Below are positions 9,494 to 17,964 of a stretch of DNA of 64,000 nt, in pieces. Every line of letters starts with the position of its first letter. Position 1 is the stretch's first letter. The stretch comes from NORP233 sp050186825. GTDB lineage: Bacteria > Planctomycetota > J058. Location: assembly GCA_050186825.1 (NCBI GenBank), contig JBFWYD010000005.1, positions 124,001-188,000 on the forward strand, read 5' to 3'. A model generated the notes under the pieces. The model did not search any database, had not been told where the DNA came from, and saw nothing but the letters and a program-made list of their open reading frames with translations. The position numbers and the translations under genes are program-made.

Positions 9494-9718
9494 TTACTCC
9501 CCGGCCTTGGCCGCGGCGGCGGCGCGCTCGTGCAGGACGGTCTTCACGCGGGCGATGCGCTTGCGCGCGGCCCGAATCTTCTGCGAGTTCTCCAGCGACT
9601 CGGCGATGGCCGAGTAGCGGAGCTTGAACATCTGCTCCTCGAGGTCCGTGAGGTTCTTGCTCAGATCCTCGGGCGCGGTCCCGCGCAGCTCCTCGAGCTC
9701 CTTCTTGCGCTTGCTCAC
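9494..9718 (-). CDS. rpmC: 50S ribosomal protein L29
   Basis: Lies at the peptide exit tunnel near the trigger factor and SRP docking site. About 74 residues. The family features are the N-terminal helix KRKKELEELRGTAPEDLSK, the core EEQMFKLRYSAIAESLENS and the conserved KIRAARKRIARVKTVL. The start is a GTG that overlaps the rplP stop (GTGA). A much longer frame upstream is not L29-like. Confidence 0.93.
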   Translation of the reverse strand: MSKRKKELEELRGTAPEDLSKNLTDLEEQMFKLRYSAIAESLENSQKIRAARKRIARVKTVLHERAAAAAKAGE

Positions 9719-10131
9719 ATCGGCCTCCGGCTGACCATGCGCACCTTGACCGGCAGCTTGTGCGCGATGCGCGAGAAGGCCTTGCGGGCCGCCTCCTCGG
9801 TCGCGCCGCCGATCTCGTAGAGCACGTGGCCGGGCTGGACCACCGCGGCCCACTTGTCCGGCTCACCCTTGCCCTTGCCCATGCGCGTCTCCTGGGGGAT
9901 GCGCGTCAGGGGCTTGTCGGGGAACAGCCGCATGAACAGCCGCCCCTCGCCCGCCAGGGCGCGGTTGGCGGTGATGCGGGCGGCCTCGATCACCTGGGCG
10001 GTGATCCAGCCGGCCTCGAGGGCCTGCAGCCCGTACTGGCCGTAGCTCACCCGGTTGCCGCGGGTGGCGAAGCGCTTGATCCGGCCCCGCTGCACCTTGC
10101 GGTGCTTCACGCGCTTTGGCATCTGCGCCAT
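9715..10131 (-). CDS. rplP: 50S ribosomal protein L16
   Basis: Shapes the A-site tRNA elbow and 5S rRNA contacts. 138 residues, normal length. It shows MPKRVKHRKVQRGRIKRFAT, FGKYGLQALE-like GQYGLQALEAGWIT, and RMGKGKGEPDKWAAVVQPG. The 83-base gap to rpsC upstream holds GC-rich inverted repeats (for example GGCCGGCG at 10164-10171 and CGCCGGCC at 10201-10208). Confidence 0.96.
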   Translation of the reverse strand: MAQMPKRVKHRKVQRGRIKRFATRGNRVSYGQYGLQALEAGWITAQVIEAARITANRALAGEGRLFMRLFPDKPLTRIPQETRMGKGKGEPDKWAAVVQPGHVLYEIGGATEEAARKAFSRIAHKLPVKVRMVSRRPM

Positions 10132-10214
10132 GGCTCGGTCCTCTCAGCTCGCGCCAGCCTCGCGGCCGGCGCCTCGGTTCCCTGGGCCAGCGGCGCCCGC
10201 CGCCGGCCTCGTTG

Positions 10215-10904
10215 TTAGGCCATCTGCTCCAGGTTGCGCACCTGGCCCGCATACGCGCTGGCCCGCTCGCGCTTGGTGCGCTCCCCGCGGTAGATCCAGC
10301 ACTTGACGCCGATCGAACCGTGGGTCGTGATCGCCAGGGCGAAGCCGTAGTCGATGTCGGCCCGCAGGGTCTGGAGCGGGATCGAGCCCTCGTGGCTGGC
10401 CTCGGTGCGCGCCATCTCGTGGCCGCCCAGGCGCCCCGCGACCATGATCTTGCAGCCCTTGGCGCCCGCGCCCATGGTGAGCTCGAGCGACTTCTTGATC
10501 ACGCGCCGGAAGCTCATCCGCTTCTTGAGCTGCTCGGCCACGCCCTCCGCCACCAGCTGCGCGTCCAGCTCGGGGCGGTCGATCTCGACGATCTTCAGGT
10601 CGACGTTCTTCTGGGTGATCTTGGCCAGGTCGTCCTTGAGCTTGTCGACCTTGGCGCCCTTGCGGCCGATGATCACGCCGGGGCGCGCGGTGCGGATGAT
10701 CACCGTCACCTCGCCGCCCTCGGTCTTGCGCTCGATGTCGACGCGCGGGACGCCGGCGAAGCCGTACTCGGCCTTGACGGCCTCACGGATCTTCTGGTCC
10801 TCGACGAGGAGGACGCCGAACTCCTTCTTGCGGGCGTACCAGCGCGAACGCCAGTCGTCGTAGACGCCGACCCGGAACCCGGTGGGACGAACCTTCTGGC
10901 CCAT
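10215..10904 (-). CDS. rpsC: 30S ribosomal protein S3
   Basis: Lines the mRNA entry tunnel of the 30S head. 229 residues. It begins MGQKVRPTGFRVGVYDDWRS, has a KH domain with GVIIGRKGAKVDKLKDDL, and the C-terminal S3 domain with YGFALAITTHGSIGVKCWIY. It lies four bases after rplV. Confidence 0.96.
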   Translation of the reverse strand: MGQKVRPTGFRVGVYDDWRSRWYARKKEFGVLLVEDQKIREAVKAEYGFAGVPRVDIERKTEGGEVTVIIRTARPGVIIGRKGAKVDKLKDDLAKITQKNVDLKIVEIDRPELDAQLVAEGVAEQLKKRMSFRRVIKKSLELTMGAGAKGCKIMVAGRLGGHEMARTEASHEGSIPLQTLRADIDYGFALAITTHGSIGVKCWIYRGERTKRERASAYAGQVRNLEQMA

Positions 10905-10907
10905 GCT

Positions 10908-11363
10908 CTAGCTCTCCGATCCCGGGATCTGGCGCAGCTTGATCGCGAGGTGGCAGGTGTACTTGCGGTAGGGGTAGGCCGAGCCGCGGGCGCGCGGGCG
11001 CCAGCGCTTGTGCTGCGGCCCCTCGTCCGCGAGGCACTCGTGGATGTAGAGCTCCTCGACATCCACGTTGGGCTGCGGCTCGATCACGACGCCGTGGCTG
11101 TCGCGCACGAGCTCGTTCTCGATCGCGTGGTCCGCGTTGCTGACCGCGCTCTTGAGCAGCTTCTCCACGTGCGAGGACGCGCGCAGGTTGCTGAACTTGA
11201 GCACCTCGAGGGCGTCCGAGGCCGGCAGGCCGCGGATGAGGTCCATCACCCGGCGGGCCTTCTGGACCGAGCCGCGCGCGTAGCGGTGCGACGCGCGGAA
11301 CTCGGCGGCCGCGGGGTCCATGTTGCGCCTCTTGATACGCGGCACGGAGCTCTTGGTCGTCAT
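10908..11363 (-). CDS. rplV: 50S ribosomal protein L22
   Basis: Its beta-hairpin lines the exit tunnel. 151 residues. The core is AEFRASHRYARGSVQKARRV, then HKRWRPRARGSAYPYRK near the hairpin. There are short extensions at both ends compared with the ~110-residue norm. It overlaps the rpsS stop by one base. Confidence 0.95.
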   Translation of the reverse strand: MTTKSSVPRIKRRNMDPAAAEFRASHRYARGSVQKARRVMDLIRGLPASDALEVLKFSNLRASSHVEKLLKSAVSNADHAIENELVRDSHGVVIEPQPNVDVEELYIHECLADEGPQHKRWRPRARGSAYPYRKYTCHLAIKLRQIPGSES

Positions 11364-11638
11364 TACTTCGCCGCCTGCTTGCGGCCGGTGTGGCCGCGGA
11401 AGGTGCGGGTGGGCGAGAACTCGCCGAGCTTGTGCCCGACCATGTCCTCGGTCACGAAGACCTTGTGGAAGATCTTCCCGTTGTGGATCTCGAAGGTGTG
11501 GTTCACGAACTCGGGCACGATCGTGCAGCGGCGCGCCCAGGTCTTGAGCGGCTTGTGGTCGCCCTGCGCCTTCTGCTCGAGCACGCGCTTGAGCAGGCGG
11601 GCATCCACGAAGGGCCCCTTCTTCAGCGAGCGTCCCAT
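11363..11638 (-). CDS. rpsS: 30S ribosomal protein S19
   Basis: 30S head protein that contacts the A-site finger. About 91 residues. It starts MGRSLKKGPFVDARLLKRV and contains RRCTIVPEFVNHTFEIHNG and KLGEFSPTRTFRGHTG, which are family signatures. I placed the start at the ATG two bases after the rplB stop; longer readings fall in the rplB reading region. Confidence 0.96.
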   Translation of the reverse strand: MGRSLKKGPFVDARLLKRVLEQKAQGDHKPLKTWARRCTIVPEFVNHTFEIHNGKIFHKVFVTEDMVGHKLGEFSPTRTFRGHTGRKQAAK

Positions 11639-11640
11639 GG

Positions 11641-12492
11641 CTACCTCCGCTTGCCCTTCTTCTTGCGGGCGCGAACGATGAACTTGTTCGAGCGCGCCTT
11701 CGGCTTGCGCGACTTGCCGCCCTTCGACAGCACGCCGCCCGGACCGATCGGGTGCCGGCCGCCCGAGCGGTGACCCTCGCCGCCGCCCATGGGGTGGTCG
11801 TGCGGGTTCATGGCGCAGCCGCGGCTGTAGGGCCGGTAGCCCATCCAGCGGTGCCGCCCGGCCTTGCCGATCCAGATGGTGTTGTGCTCGGTGTTGCCGA
11901 TCGCGCCGATCGTGGCGCGGCAGTCGAGCGACACCTTGCGCATCTCGCCGGAGGGGAGCTGGATCGTGGCCATCCCGCCCTCCTTGCCCATCAGCTTCAC
12001 GATCGCGCCGGCGGCGCGGCCGAGCTGCCCGCCGCGGCGCGGCTGGAGCTCGACGTTGTGGACCTCGAGGCCGGTCGGGATGTTCCGCAGCGGCATCGTG
12101 TTGCCGACCCGCGGCTCGACCTGCAGGCCGCTCATCACGGTCTCGCCGACCGAGAGCCCGATCGGGGCCAGGATGTAGCGCTTCTCGCCGTCCGCGTAGT
12201 GCAGGAGCGCGATGCGGGCGCTGCGGTTGGGGTCGTACTCGATCGACACCACGCGCGCCGGGACCTCGTCCTTGTTGCGCTTGAAGTCGATGAGCCGGTA
12301 CTGCTTCTTGTGGCCGCCGCCCCGGTGGCGCGCGGTGATCTCGCCGTGGTGGTTGCGCCCGCCGGTCTTGCGGAGCTTCTCGAGGAGGGTCCGCTCGGGG
12401 TTGTTGCGGTTGCCGTGGGTGAGGTCCGACCAGTCGGAGAACTGCATCCCGCGCCGACCCGGGGAGGTCGGCCGCATCGTCCTGACGCCCAT
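11641..12492 (-). CDS. rplB: 50S ribosomal protein L2
   Basis: Needed for subunit joining and peptidyl transferase activity. 283 residues. It contains HRGGGHKKQYRLIDFKRNK, the universally conserved HxHP-region equivalent AMNPHDHPMGGGEGHRSGG, and a basic C-terminus. It begins MGVRTMRPTSPGRRGMQFSD. It is three bases after rplW. Confidence 0.97.
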   Translation of the reverse strand: MGVRTMRPTSPGRRGMQFSDWSDLTHGNRNNPERTLLEKLRKTGGRNHHGEITARHRGGGHKKQYRLIDFKRNKDEVPARVVSIEYDPNRSARIALLHYADGEKRYILAPIGLSVGETVMSGLQVEPRVGNTMPLRNIPTGLEVHNVELQPRRGGQLGRAAGAIVKLMGKEGGMATIQLPSGEMRKVSLDCRATIGAIGNTEHNTIWIGKAGRHRWMGYRPYSRGCAMNPHDHPMGGGEGHRSGGRHPIGPGGVLSKGGKSRKPKARSNKFIVRARKKKGKRR

Positions 12493-12495
12493 GGC

Positions 12496-12780
12496 TTACT
12501 CGATCCTCTGGCCGGCGGCCAGCCAGACCAGCGCGCGCTTGCGCGCCGGCTCGTGGTGCCAGTGCCACTTGACCCGCCGGGGCTTGCCCTTGCGGATCAT
12601 GGTGTTCACCTTGAGAACCTTCACGTCCCAGATCTTCTCGACGGCGTTCTTGATCTGGATCTTGTTGGCGCGACGGTCGACCCAGAAGCCGTAGACGTTG
12701 TCGCGCTCGTTCAGGTAAGTCAGCTTCTCGGTGATCAAGGGCGACTTGATCACGTCGTAGGTGCCGAGCTCAGCGGTCAC
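12496..12780 (-). CDS. rplW: 50S ribosomal protein L23
   Basis: Exit-tunnel protein and docking site for trigger factor and SRP. 94 residues, normal length. It has YDVIKSPLITEKLT, then FWVDRRANKIQIKNAVEKIW and VKVLKVNTM. The GTG start overlaps the rplD stop (GTGA). Confidence 0.95.
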   Translation of the reverse strand: MTAELGTYDVIKSPLITEKLTYLNERDNVYGFWVDRRANKIQIKNAVEKIWDVKVLKVNTMIRKGKPRRVKWHWHHEPARKRALVWLAAGQRIE

Positions 12781-13475
12781 GCTTGCGCCTCCTTCGACTT
12801 GCGCGTGCCCTTCGGCTTACGGGGCCGGGGCGTGCGCTCGACCTTGGCGGTCAGCGCCGCGAAGGCCTTCGCGTCGATGAGCAGGTTCTTCTTGGCGAGC
12901 ACGTGGCGGGCGTTGATCTCCTGCGCGGGCAGGACCATCACGCCGGGCACGTTGCGGCCGGAGAGGTGGATGTTGCGCTTGATCCCGTCGGTGGCGATCA
13001 GGACCGAGGTCTTCTGGTCCTTGCCGGCCACCCCGTGGGCGCCGAGGACCTCGAGCAGGCGCTTGGTCTTCGGCGCCTCGAGGTCGAGCGCGTCGACCAC
13101 GAACAGCTCGCCGTCCTTGGCCTTGGCCAGGAGGCTGTTGCGCAGGGCCGCGTGCCGCTGGCGGCGCGGCATGTGGTAGACGAAGTCGCGCGGCTTCGGG
13201 CCGTGGATGATGCCGCCGCCGCGGCGGGTGCCGCTCTTGCGGCTGCCGGCGCGGGCGCGGCCGGTGCCCTTCTGCTTGAAGAGCTTGCTGGTCGAGCCAG
13301 ACACCTCCGCGCGGGTCTTGGTGCAGGCGCTGCCCTGGCGGAGGTTGTTGTGGTACATGACCGCCGCGGCGTGGAGCAGGCGGGGCTTGATCTTGCCGCC
13401 GCAGAGCTCCTCGGCGAGCGTGACCGACCCGACCGGCTGGCCCGAGACGTTGGTCTTCTTCAGCTCGATGCCCAT
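12777..13475 (-). CDS. rplD: 50S ribosomal protein L4
   Basis: Exit-tunnel constriction protein; in E. coli it represses its own S10 operon. 232 residues. It shows RQGSACTKTRAEVSGSTSKL, the loop KQKGTGRARAGSRKSGTRRG and the late motif ARHVLAKKNLLIDAKAF, with a basic tail. A 264-base structured leader lies upstream of rpsJ; control by L4 is possible but not shown. Confidence 0.95.
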   Translation of the reverse strand: MGIELKKTNVSGQPVGSVTLAEELCGGKIKPRLLHAAAVMYHNNLRQGSACTKTRAEVSGSTSKLFKQKGTGRARAGSRKSGTRRGGGIIHGPKPRDFVYHMPRRQRHAALRNSLLAKAKDGELFVVDALDLEAPKTKRLLEVLGAHGVAGKDQKTSVLIATDGIKRNIHLSGRNVPGVMVLPAQEINARHVLAKKNLLIDAKAFAALTAKVERTPRPRKPKGTRKSKEAQA

Positions 13476-13477
13476 CG

Positions 13478-14146
13478 TCAGCTCCTCGGCGACTTGGCCT
13501 TGCGGATCGTCACCGCGCCCCCGTTGGGGCCGGGCACCGCGCCCTTGACGTAGATCAGGTCGTGCTCGGGCTCGAGCTTGACGACGCGCAGGTTGCGCAC
13601 CGTGCGCGCCACGTCGCCCATGTGCCCGGGCATCTTCTTGCCGCGGATGACCACGCGGTGCTCGGCGCTGACCGAGCCCGGCTCGCGGGTGTTCTTGGAG
13701 CCGTGGGTCACGGGGCCGCGGGCGAAGCCGTGGCGCTTGACCGTGCCCTGGAAGCCGCGGCCCTTGGTCGTGCCGGAGACGTCGACCTCGGCAACACCGG
13801 CGAACACGGCGTCCACCTTGAGCACGGCGCCGGCCTCGGGCGCGGCCTGGCCCTTCTGGAGGGTCAGGCGGACCTCCTGGACCCGGCGGTGGGGCTCGGC
13901 CGAGTGGCGGGCGAAGTGGCCGCGCATCGGCTTGTTGGCGCGCGGGTCGCCGGCGCCGCCCTTGCGGGCGGGCAGGGACTCGAAGCCGAGCTGGATGGCG
14001 TCGTAGCCATCCTTCCCGTCCTTCGACTTGACCTGGACGACCTGGCAGGGACCGGCCTTGATGATCGTCACCGGGATGACGTTGCCGTCGTCATCCCAGA
14101 TCTGGCTCATGCCGACCTTCTTGCCGAGGAGGGTGTCGAGGCTCAT
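13478..14146 (-). CDS. rplC: 50S ribosomal protein L3
   Basis: Close to the peptidyl transferase centre. 222 residues. It begins LLGKKVGMSQIWDDDGNVIP, contains VSGTTKGRGFQGTVKRHGF with the methylatable Gln region, and the RVVIRGKKMPGHMGD segment. It is 12 bases from rpsJ. Confidence 0.96.
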   Translation of the reverse strand: MSLDTLLGKKVGMSQIWDDDGNVIPVTIIKAGPCQVVQVKSKDGKDGYDAIQLGFESLPARKGGAGDPRANKPMRGHFARHSAEPHRRVQEVRLTLQKGQAAPEAGAVLKVDAVFAGVAEVDVSGTTKGRGFQGTVKRHGFARGPVTHGSKNTREPGSVSAEHRVVIRGKKMPGHMGDVARTVRNLRVVKLEPEHDLIYVKGAVPGPNGGAVTIRKAKSPRS

Positions 14147-14157
14147 CGCCTGGCTCC

Positions 14158-14460
14158 TTAGGCCTTGACCGTGATGTGCACGCCCGCCGGCATCTGCACG
14201 TGGGAGATGGCGTTGATCGTGTCGGGCGTGGCCTTGGTGATCTCGATCAGCCGCTTGTGGGTGCGCAGCTCGAACTGCTCGCGGCTCTTCTTGTCGACGT
14301 GGGGCGAGCGGAGCACGGTGTAGCGCTCGACCCGGGTCGGCAGGGGGACCGGGCCCGCCACGAAGGCGCCCGTGTCCTTGGCCTTGCTCACGAGCTCCAC
14401 GGCCGACTGGTCGAGGACCTCGTGGTCGTAGGCCTCCATCCGAATGCGAATGCGCTCCAT
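14158..14460 (-). CDS. rpsJ: 30S ribosomal protein S10
   Basis: 30S head protein and NusE partner in antitermination. About 100 residues, normal length. It reads MERIRIRMEAYDHEVLDQS, with GPVPLPTRVERYTVLRSPHV and the C-terminal AISHVQMPAGVHITV. First gene of the S10 run; the consensus promoter lies ~270 bases upstream. tuf, which often precedes rpsJ, is absent. Confidence 0.97.
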   Translation of the reverse strand: MERIRIRMEAYDHEVLDQSAVELVSKAKDTGAFVAGPVPLPTRVERYTVLRSPHVDKKSREQFELRTHKRLIEITKATPDTINAISHVQMPAGVHITVKA

Positions 14461-14476
14461 GGTCTCCGTCCCACGT

Positions 14477-14522
14477 GGACCCCCACGGGGGGGTCCCTCT
14501 AGGTGGCCCAGCGAGCTGGGCC
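14477..14522 (-). promoter_or_regulatory. Two hairpins in the S10-operon leader next to rpsJ
   Basis: Immediately upstream of rpsJ in the leader RNA are two perfect stems. One is 8 bp (GGACCCCC with loop ACGG, 14477-14496). The other is 8 bp (GGCCCAGC/GCTGGGCC around GA, 14505-14522). Such structures just before the first gene of a ribosomal operon could serve feedback regulation or pausing; this is inference from position. Confidence 0.4.
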
Positions 14523-14730
14523 GCCGTCTGCAGGCCGCGCGAGCCCTCGACGAGGGCCAGGCAGCCAGGCTGCTTCGTTCAGCGTGCTTCGCCCCGCGTC
14601 CCGAGCCCCGGCGCGCACCCCCTGTGGCGGAGGTGGGTCCCGCGGCTCCCGGCCTTGGAGCTCGCCCCTGGCGACGAGCGCCGGGAGCAGCACCCATCCG
14701 GGGGCGAACCCCGGATGAAGGAAAGCGCGG

Positions 14731-14758
14731 ATTATAGAGAGGGGCGAGGGGCTGTCAA
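14731..14758 (-). promoter_or_regulatory. Consensus sigma-70 promoter of the S10 gene run
   Basis: On the minus strand TTGACA (14758-14753) and TATAAT (14736-14731) are separated by 16 bases. Both hexamers are perfect consensus in a ~70% GC region. Transcription would start near 14724 and give a ~264-base leader before rpsJ. It lies between the fusA stop (14812) and rpsJ, so the S10 run need not depend on str-operon transcription. Confidence 0.85.
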
Positions 14759-14811
14759 CCAATAGGCTTAGGACTCTCCCAGCTTCGGATGCGATTTCGC
14801 AACTTCCGCGG

Positions 14812-16947
14812 TCAGAACAGCTTCGGCCGTTTGCCCGCGGGGACCTCGGCGTAGTCCCGGGGCTCGAGGGTCGGCACGGCGCGCCCCTGGCTCTTGGACC
14901 GGGCGTCCGAGACGTAGCCGAAGAGCTCGGCCAGGGGAACCGCCGCCACGATGCGATGGGTCGAGCGCATCACCGAGGTCGAGAGCACGGTGCCGCGGCG
15001 TCCCTGGAGGTCCTGGATGATGTTCCCGTAGAACTCCTCGGGGACGTCGACGGTGAGCGTCATGATCGGCTCGAGGAAGGCGATCCCGCCCTTCTCGAGC
15101 GCGTCCTCGAGCGCGCGCCCCGCGGCGGCCACGAAGGCGCCCTCGGTCGACTCCTCGTCGTGGAAGCTGCCGCCCACCACGCGGACCAGGACGTCGATGA
15201 GCGGGTCGCCCCAGTCGCCCACGCTGTAGGCCTTGGTCTTCACGCCATCCTCGACCGACGCGTGGAAGCGCTCGGGCACGAGCTCGTCCGCGACCGCGAA
15301 CTCGACCTCGACCGCGCCCGCGCCCGGCTTGCGCGAGAGCTCGATCAGGACGTCTCCGAACTGGCGCTTGCCGCCGAGCTCGACGTCGTAGACGCCGTGC
15401 CCGCGCGCGCTGGCCTGCGCGGTCGCCTTGTAGCTCACGCGCGGCTTGCCGACCTTGGCCGCGACCTTCCAGTCGCGCTCGAGGGTGTCGCGGATGATCT
15501 CGAGGTGCAGCTCGCCCATCCCCGAGATGAGCGTCTGCCCGGTCTCGCGGTCCTCGCGCACGTCGAAGGTCGGGTCGTCCTTGGCCATCGCCGCGAGCGC
15601 CTCGGCGAGCTTGTCGCGGTCCGCGGTCGAGCGCGGCTCGACCGACATCGAGACCACGGGGAGCGGAAACTTGATCTTGCCGAGCTGGATGGGGTGGTCG
15701 GGGTCGCTGAGCGTGTCGCCCGTGACCGTGTAGCGCAGGCCGATCACGCCCACGATGTCGCCGGCGCGCACCTCCTCGATGGGCTCCTTGCGGTTGGCGT
15801 GCATCACGTGGATGCGCCCCATCCGCTCCTTCTTGGCGCGGGTCACGTTCAGGAGCAGGTCCTTGCCCGAGGCCGTGCCGGAGTAGACGCGCAGGTAGAC
15901 CAGGTCGCCCGTCTTCATCGAGAGCGTCTTGAAGGCCAGCGCGCAGAAGTGGCCGCCCGGATCGGGCGCGCGCTCGGCGTCGAGCCAGTCCTCGTGGTCC
16001 TCCTCGCCCGCGCGGCGCTTGCTCTTGGGGCGCTTGCCCTGCACCGGCGGCCGATCGTTCGGCGCGGGCAGGTAGTGGCAGATCGCGTCCAGGAGCGGCT
16101 GCACGCCCTTGTGGCGGAAGCTGGCCCCGCACAGCACGGGGCAGATCCGCCGCTCGAGCGTGAGCCGCCGCAGCGTGGCGCGGATGAAGTCGGGGCCGAT
16201 CTCGCCCTCCTCGAGCACGCGCGTCGCGAACTCGTCGTCGTAGTCGCCCAGCAGGCTGAGCATGTCCTCGCGCGCCACCTGCGCGATCTCGAGCAGGTCC
16301 TCGGGCACCTCGCCCCGCGCGGGCGGCGGCGGCTGGTCGCCCTCCTCCCAGGTGTAGGCGCGCATCTCGATCAGGTCGACCACGCCCACGAAGTCGCCCT
16401 CTTCGCCGATCGGCACCTGCACCGGCACGGGCGCGGGACCGTCGGCGAGGCGCTCACGGATGTCCTTGACCACGTCCTCGAAGTTCGCGCCGCTGCGGTC
16501 GAGCTTGTTCACGAACACGATGCGCGGGACCTGGTAGCGGTTGGCCTGGCGCCACACCGTCTCGCTCTGGGCCTGCACGCCCGCGACCCCGCAGAACACG
16601 CCGATCGCGCCGTCGAGCACCGAGAGGCTGCGCTCGACCTCGGCGGTGAAGTCGATGTGCCCGGGCGTGTCGATCACGTTCAGGCGCACCTCCTCGCCGC
16701 CGGGCGGGGTCCAGTGCACGGTCACCGCCGCCGAGACGATGGTGATCCCGCGCGCCTGCTCGTCCTCGCGCCAGTCGGTGACGGTGTTGCCCTCGTCCAC
16801 CGAGCCGATGCGATGCTCCTTGCCCGTGTAGTGGAGGATCTGCTCGGTGGTCGTGGTCTTGCCGGCGTCGATGTGCGCGATGATCCCGATGTTGCGGATG
16901 CGCTCGAGCGGGAAGCCCTCGTCCGCCTTGCCCTTCTTCTTGGCCAC
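14812..16947 (-). CDS. fusA: Translation elongation factor G (str-linked copy)
   Basis: GTPase that drives tRNA-mRNA translocation or ribosome recycling. 711 residues with all five EF-G domains. G1 is AHIDAGKTTT, switch I ends ARGITI, G3 is DTPGHIDFT, G4 is NKLD. Domain IV carries GVYDVELGGKRQFGDVLIEL. The switch I region (SVDEGNTVTDWREDEQARG) resembles the mitochondrial EF-G2/recycling type as much as the classical one. A second EF-G lies divergently at 18.4 kb. It is downstream of rpsL-rpsG, but 159 bases and a strong hairpin separate it from rpsG. GTG start with an AAAGGA site. Confidence 0.93.
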   Translation of the reverse strand: MAKKKGKADEGFPLERIRNIGIIAHIDAGKTTTTEQILHYTGKEHRIGSVDEGNTVTDWREDEQARGITIVSAAVTVHWTPPGGEEVRLNVIDTPGHIDFTAEVERSLSVLDGAIGVFCGVAGVQAQSETVWRQANRYQVPRIVFVNKLDRSGANFEDVVKDIRERLADGPAPVPVQVPIGEEGDFVGVVDLIEMRAYTWEEGDQPPPPARGEVPEDLLEIAQVAREDMLSLLGDYDDEFATRVLEEGEIGPDFIRATLRRLTLERRICPVLCGASFRHKGVQPLLDAICHYLPAPNDRPPVQGKRPKSKRRAGEEDHEDWLDAERAPDPGGHFCALAFKTLSMKTGDLVYLRVYSGTASGKDLLLNVTRAKKERMGRIHVMHANRKEPIEEVRAGDIVGVIGLRYTVTGDTLSDPDHPIQLGKIKFPLPVVSMSVEPRSTADRDKLAEALAAMAKDDPTFDVREDRETGQTLISGMGELHLEIIRDTLERDWKVAAKVGKPRVSYKATAQASARGHGVYDVELGGKRQFGDVLIELSRKPGAGAVEVEFAVADELVPERFHASVEDGVKTKAYSVGDWGDPLIDVLVRVVGGSFHDEESTEGAFVAAAGRALEDALEKGGIAFLEPIMTLTVDVPEEFYGNIIQDLQGRRGTVLSTSVMRSTHRIVAAVPLAELFGYVSDARSKSQGRAVPTLEPRDYAEVPAGKRPKLF

Positions 16948-17022
16948 GTCAGTCGTCCTTTCGAGCGGAGCTCGGACGGTGTGCTGCTCGCGAGCGCGGA
17001 TCGGCCCGGCGCCGGTACGCGA

Positions 17023-17064
17023 GCACGCCGTCCCCGGACCGCTGAGACGGCGAGGACGGCGTGC
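17023..17064 (-). terminator. Hairpin between rpsG and fusA
   Basis: A perfect 11-bp stem, GCACGCCGTCC with GGACGGCGTGC, closes a 20-base loop in the 159-base gap after rpsG. There is no U-tract. It may partly terminate transcription so that ribosomal proteins and EF-G are made at different levels. Confidence 0.45.
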
Positions 17065-17106
17065 AGGAATGAGCTCGAGTGGGGGTCGGGTCGGCTGGGG
17101 GACCCG

Positions 17107-17580
17107 CTACCAGGACAGGTGGGCGAAGGCCTTGTTGGCCTCGGCCATCTTGTGGACCTGGTCGCGCGTCGCCATGGCCGAGCCCTCCTTGCGGTAGGCC
17201 ATGATCAGCTCGTCGGCGAGGCGCTTGTACATCGGCCGACCCTTGCGCTTGTGGGCGGCCTCGAGGATCCAGCGGATCGCGAGCATCGTGGCGCGCTTGC
17301 GCTTGACCGGCATCGGCACCTGGTAGGTGGCGCCGCCGACGCGCCGCGAGCGGACCTGGATCAGGGGCTTCACGTTCGCCAGGGCGTTCGTGAAGACCTC
17401 CATGGCCTCCTTGTCCTTGAGGCGCTCCGCGACCTCGTCCATGGCGTCGTAGAAGATGCCGAAGGCGGTGCGCTTCTTGCCGTCGCGCATCATGCAGTTG
17501 CAGAACTTGGTCACGAGCATCGAGTCGAAGCGCGGGTCGGGCTGGAGGTAGCGGACCGTGCTCTTGTAGTTGCGGGGCAT
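17107..17580 (-). CDS. rpsG: 30S ribosomal protein S7
   Basis: Organises the 30S head; in E. coli it also regulates the str operon. 157 residues, normal length. It begins MPRNYKSTVRYLQPDPRFDS, followed by KFCNCMMRDGKKRTA-like sequence, VKPLIQVRSRRVGGATYQVP and MATRDQVHKMAEANKAFAH. It is nine bases downstream of rpsL. Confidence 0.97.
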   Translation of the reverse strand: MPRNYKSTVRYLQPDPRFDSMLVTKFCNCMMRDGKKRTAFGIFYDAMDEVAERLKDKEAMEVFTNALANVKPLIQVRSRRVGGATYQVPMPVKRKRATMLAIRWILEAAHKRKGRPMYKRLADELIMAYRKEGSAMATRDQVHKMAEANKAFAHLSW

Positions 17581-17589
17581 CTGCTACTC

Positions 17590-17964
17590 CTAGGCCTTCG
17601 GCGCCTTGGCGCCGTACTTCGAGCGGCTCTGCTTGCGGCCCTCGACGCCGAGCGCGTCGAGCGTCCCGCGGATGATGTGGTAACGCACGCCCGGCAGGTC
17701 GCGGACGCGGCCGCCGCGGACGAGCACGATCGAGTGCTCCTGCAGGTTGTGACCCTCGCCCGGGATGTAGGCGGTCACCTCGCGGCCGTTGCTCAGGCGC
17801 ACGCGCGCGATCTTGCGCAGCGCCGAGTTCGGCTTCTTGGGGGTCATGGTCTTGACCTGGAGGCAGACGCCGCGCTTCTGCGGGCACCCCTCGAGGAGGG
17901 GCGTCTTCGACTTGCGCCGCTTCTGCTTGCGGGGAGCCCGCACCAGCTGGTTGATCGTGGGCAC
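17590..17964 (-). CDS. rpsL: 30S ribosomal protein S12
   Basis: Decoding-centre protein, target of streptomycin-resistance mutations. 124 residues. It begins MPTINQLVRAPRKQKRRKSK and contains TMTPKKPNSALRKIARVRLS and VRDLPGVRYHIIRG. Both Lys positions linked to streptomycin resistance in other species are the sensitive-type residue here (TPKKPNS), except that the second one (RVRDLPG) is Arg. First gene of the str-like run. Confidence 0.97.
   Translation of the reverse strand: MPTINQLVRAPRKQKRRKSKTPLLEGCPQKRGVCLQVKTMTPKKPNSALRKIARVRLSNGREVTAYIPGEGHNLQEHSIVLVRGGRVRDLPGVRYHIIRGTLDALGVEGRKQSRSKYGAKAPKA

Noticed and set aside
14499..14762. 87-codon open frame in the S10 leader (minus strand)
   Set aside because: Its start overlaps the promoter itself, the composition is random and there is no ribosome site.
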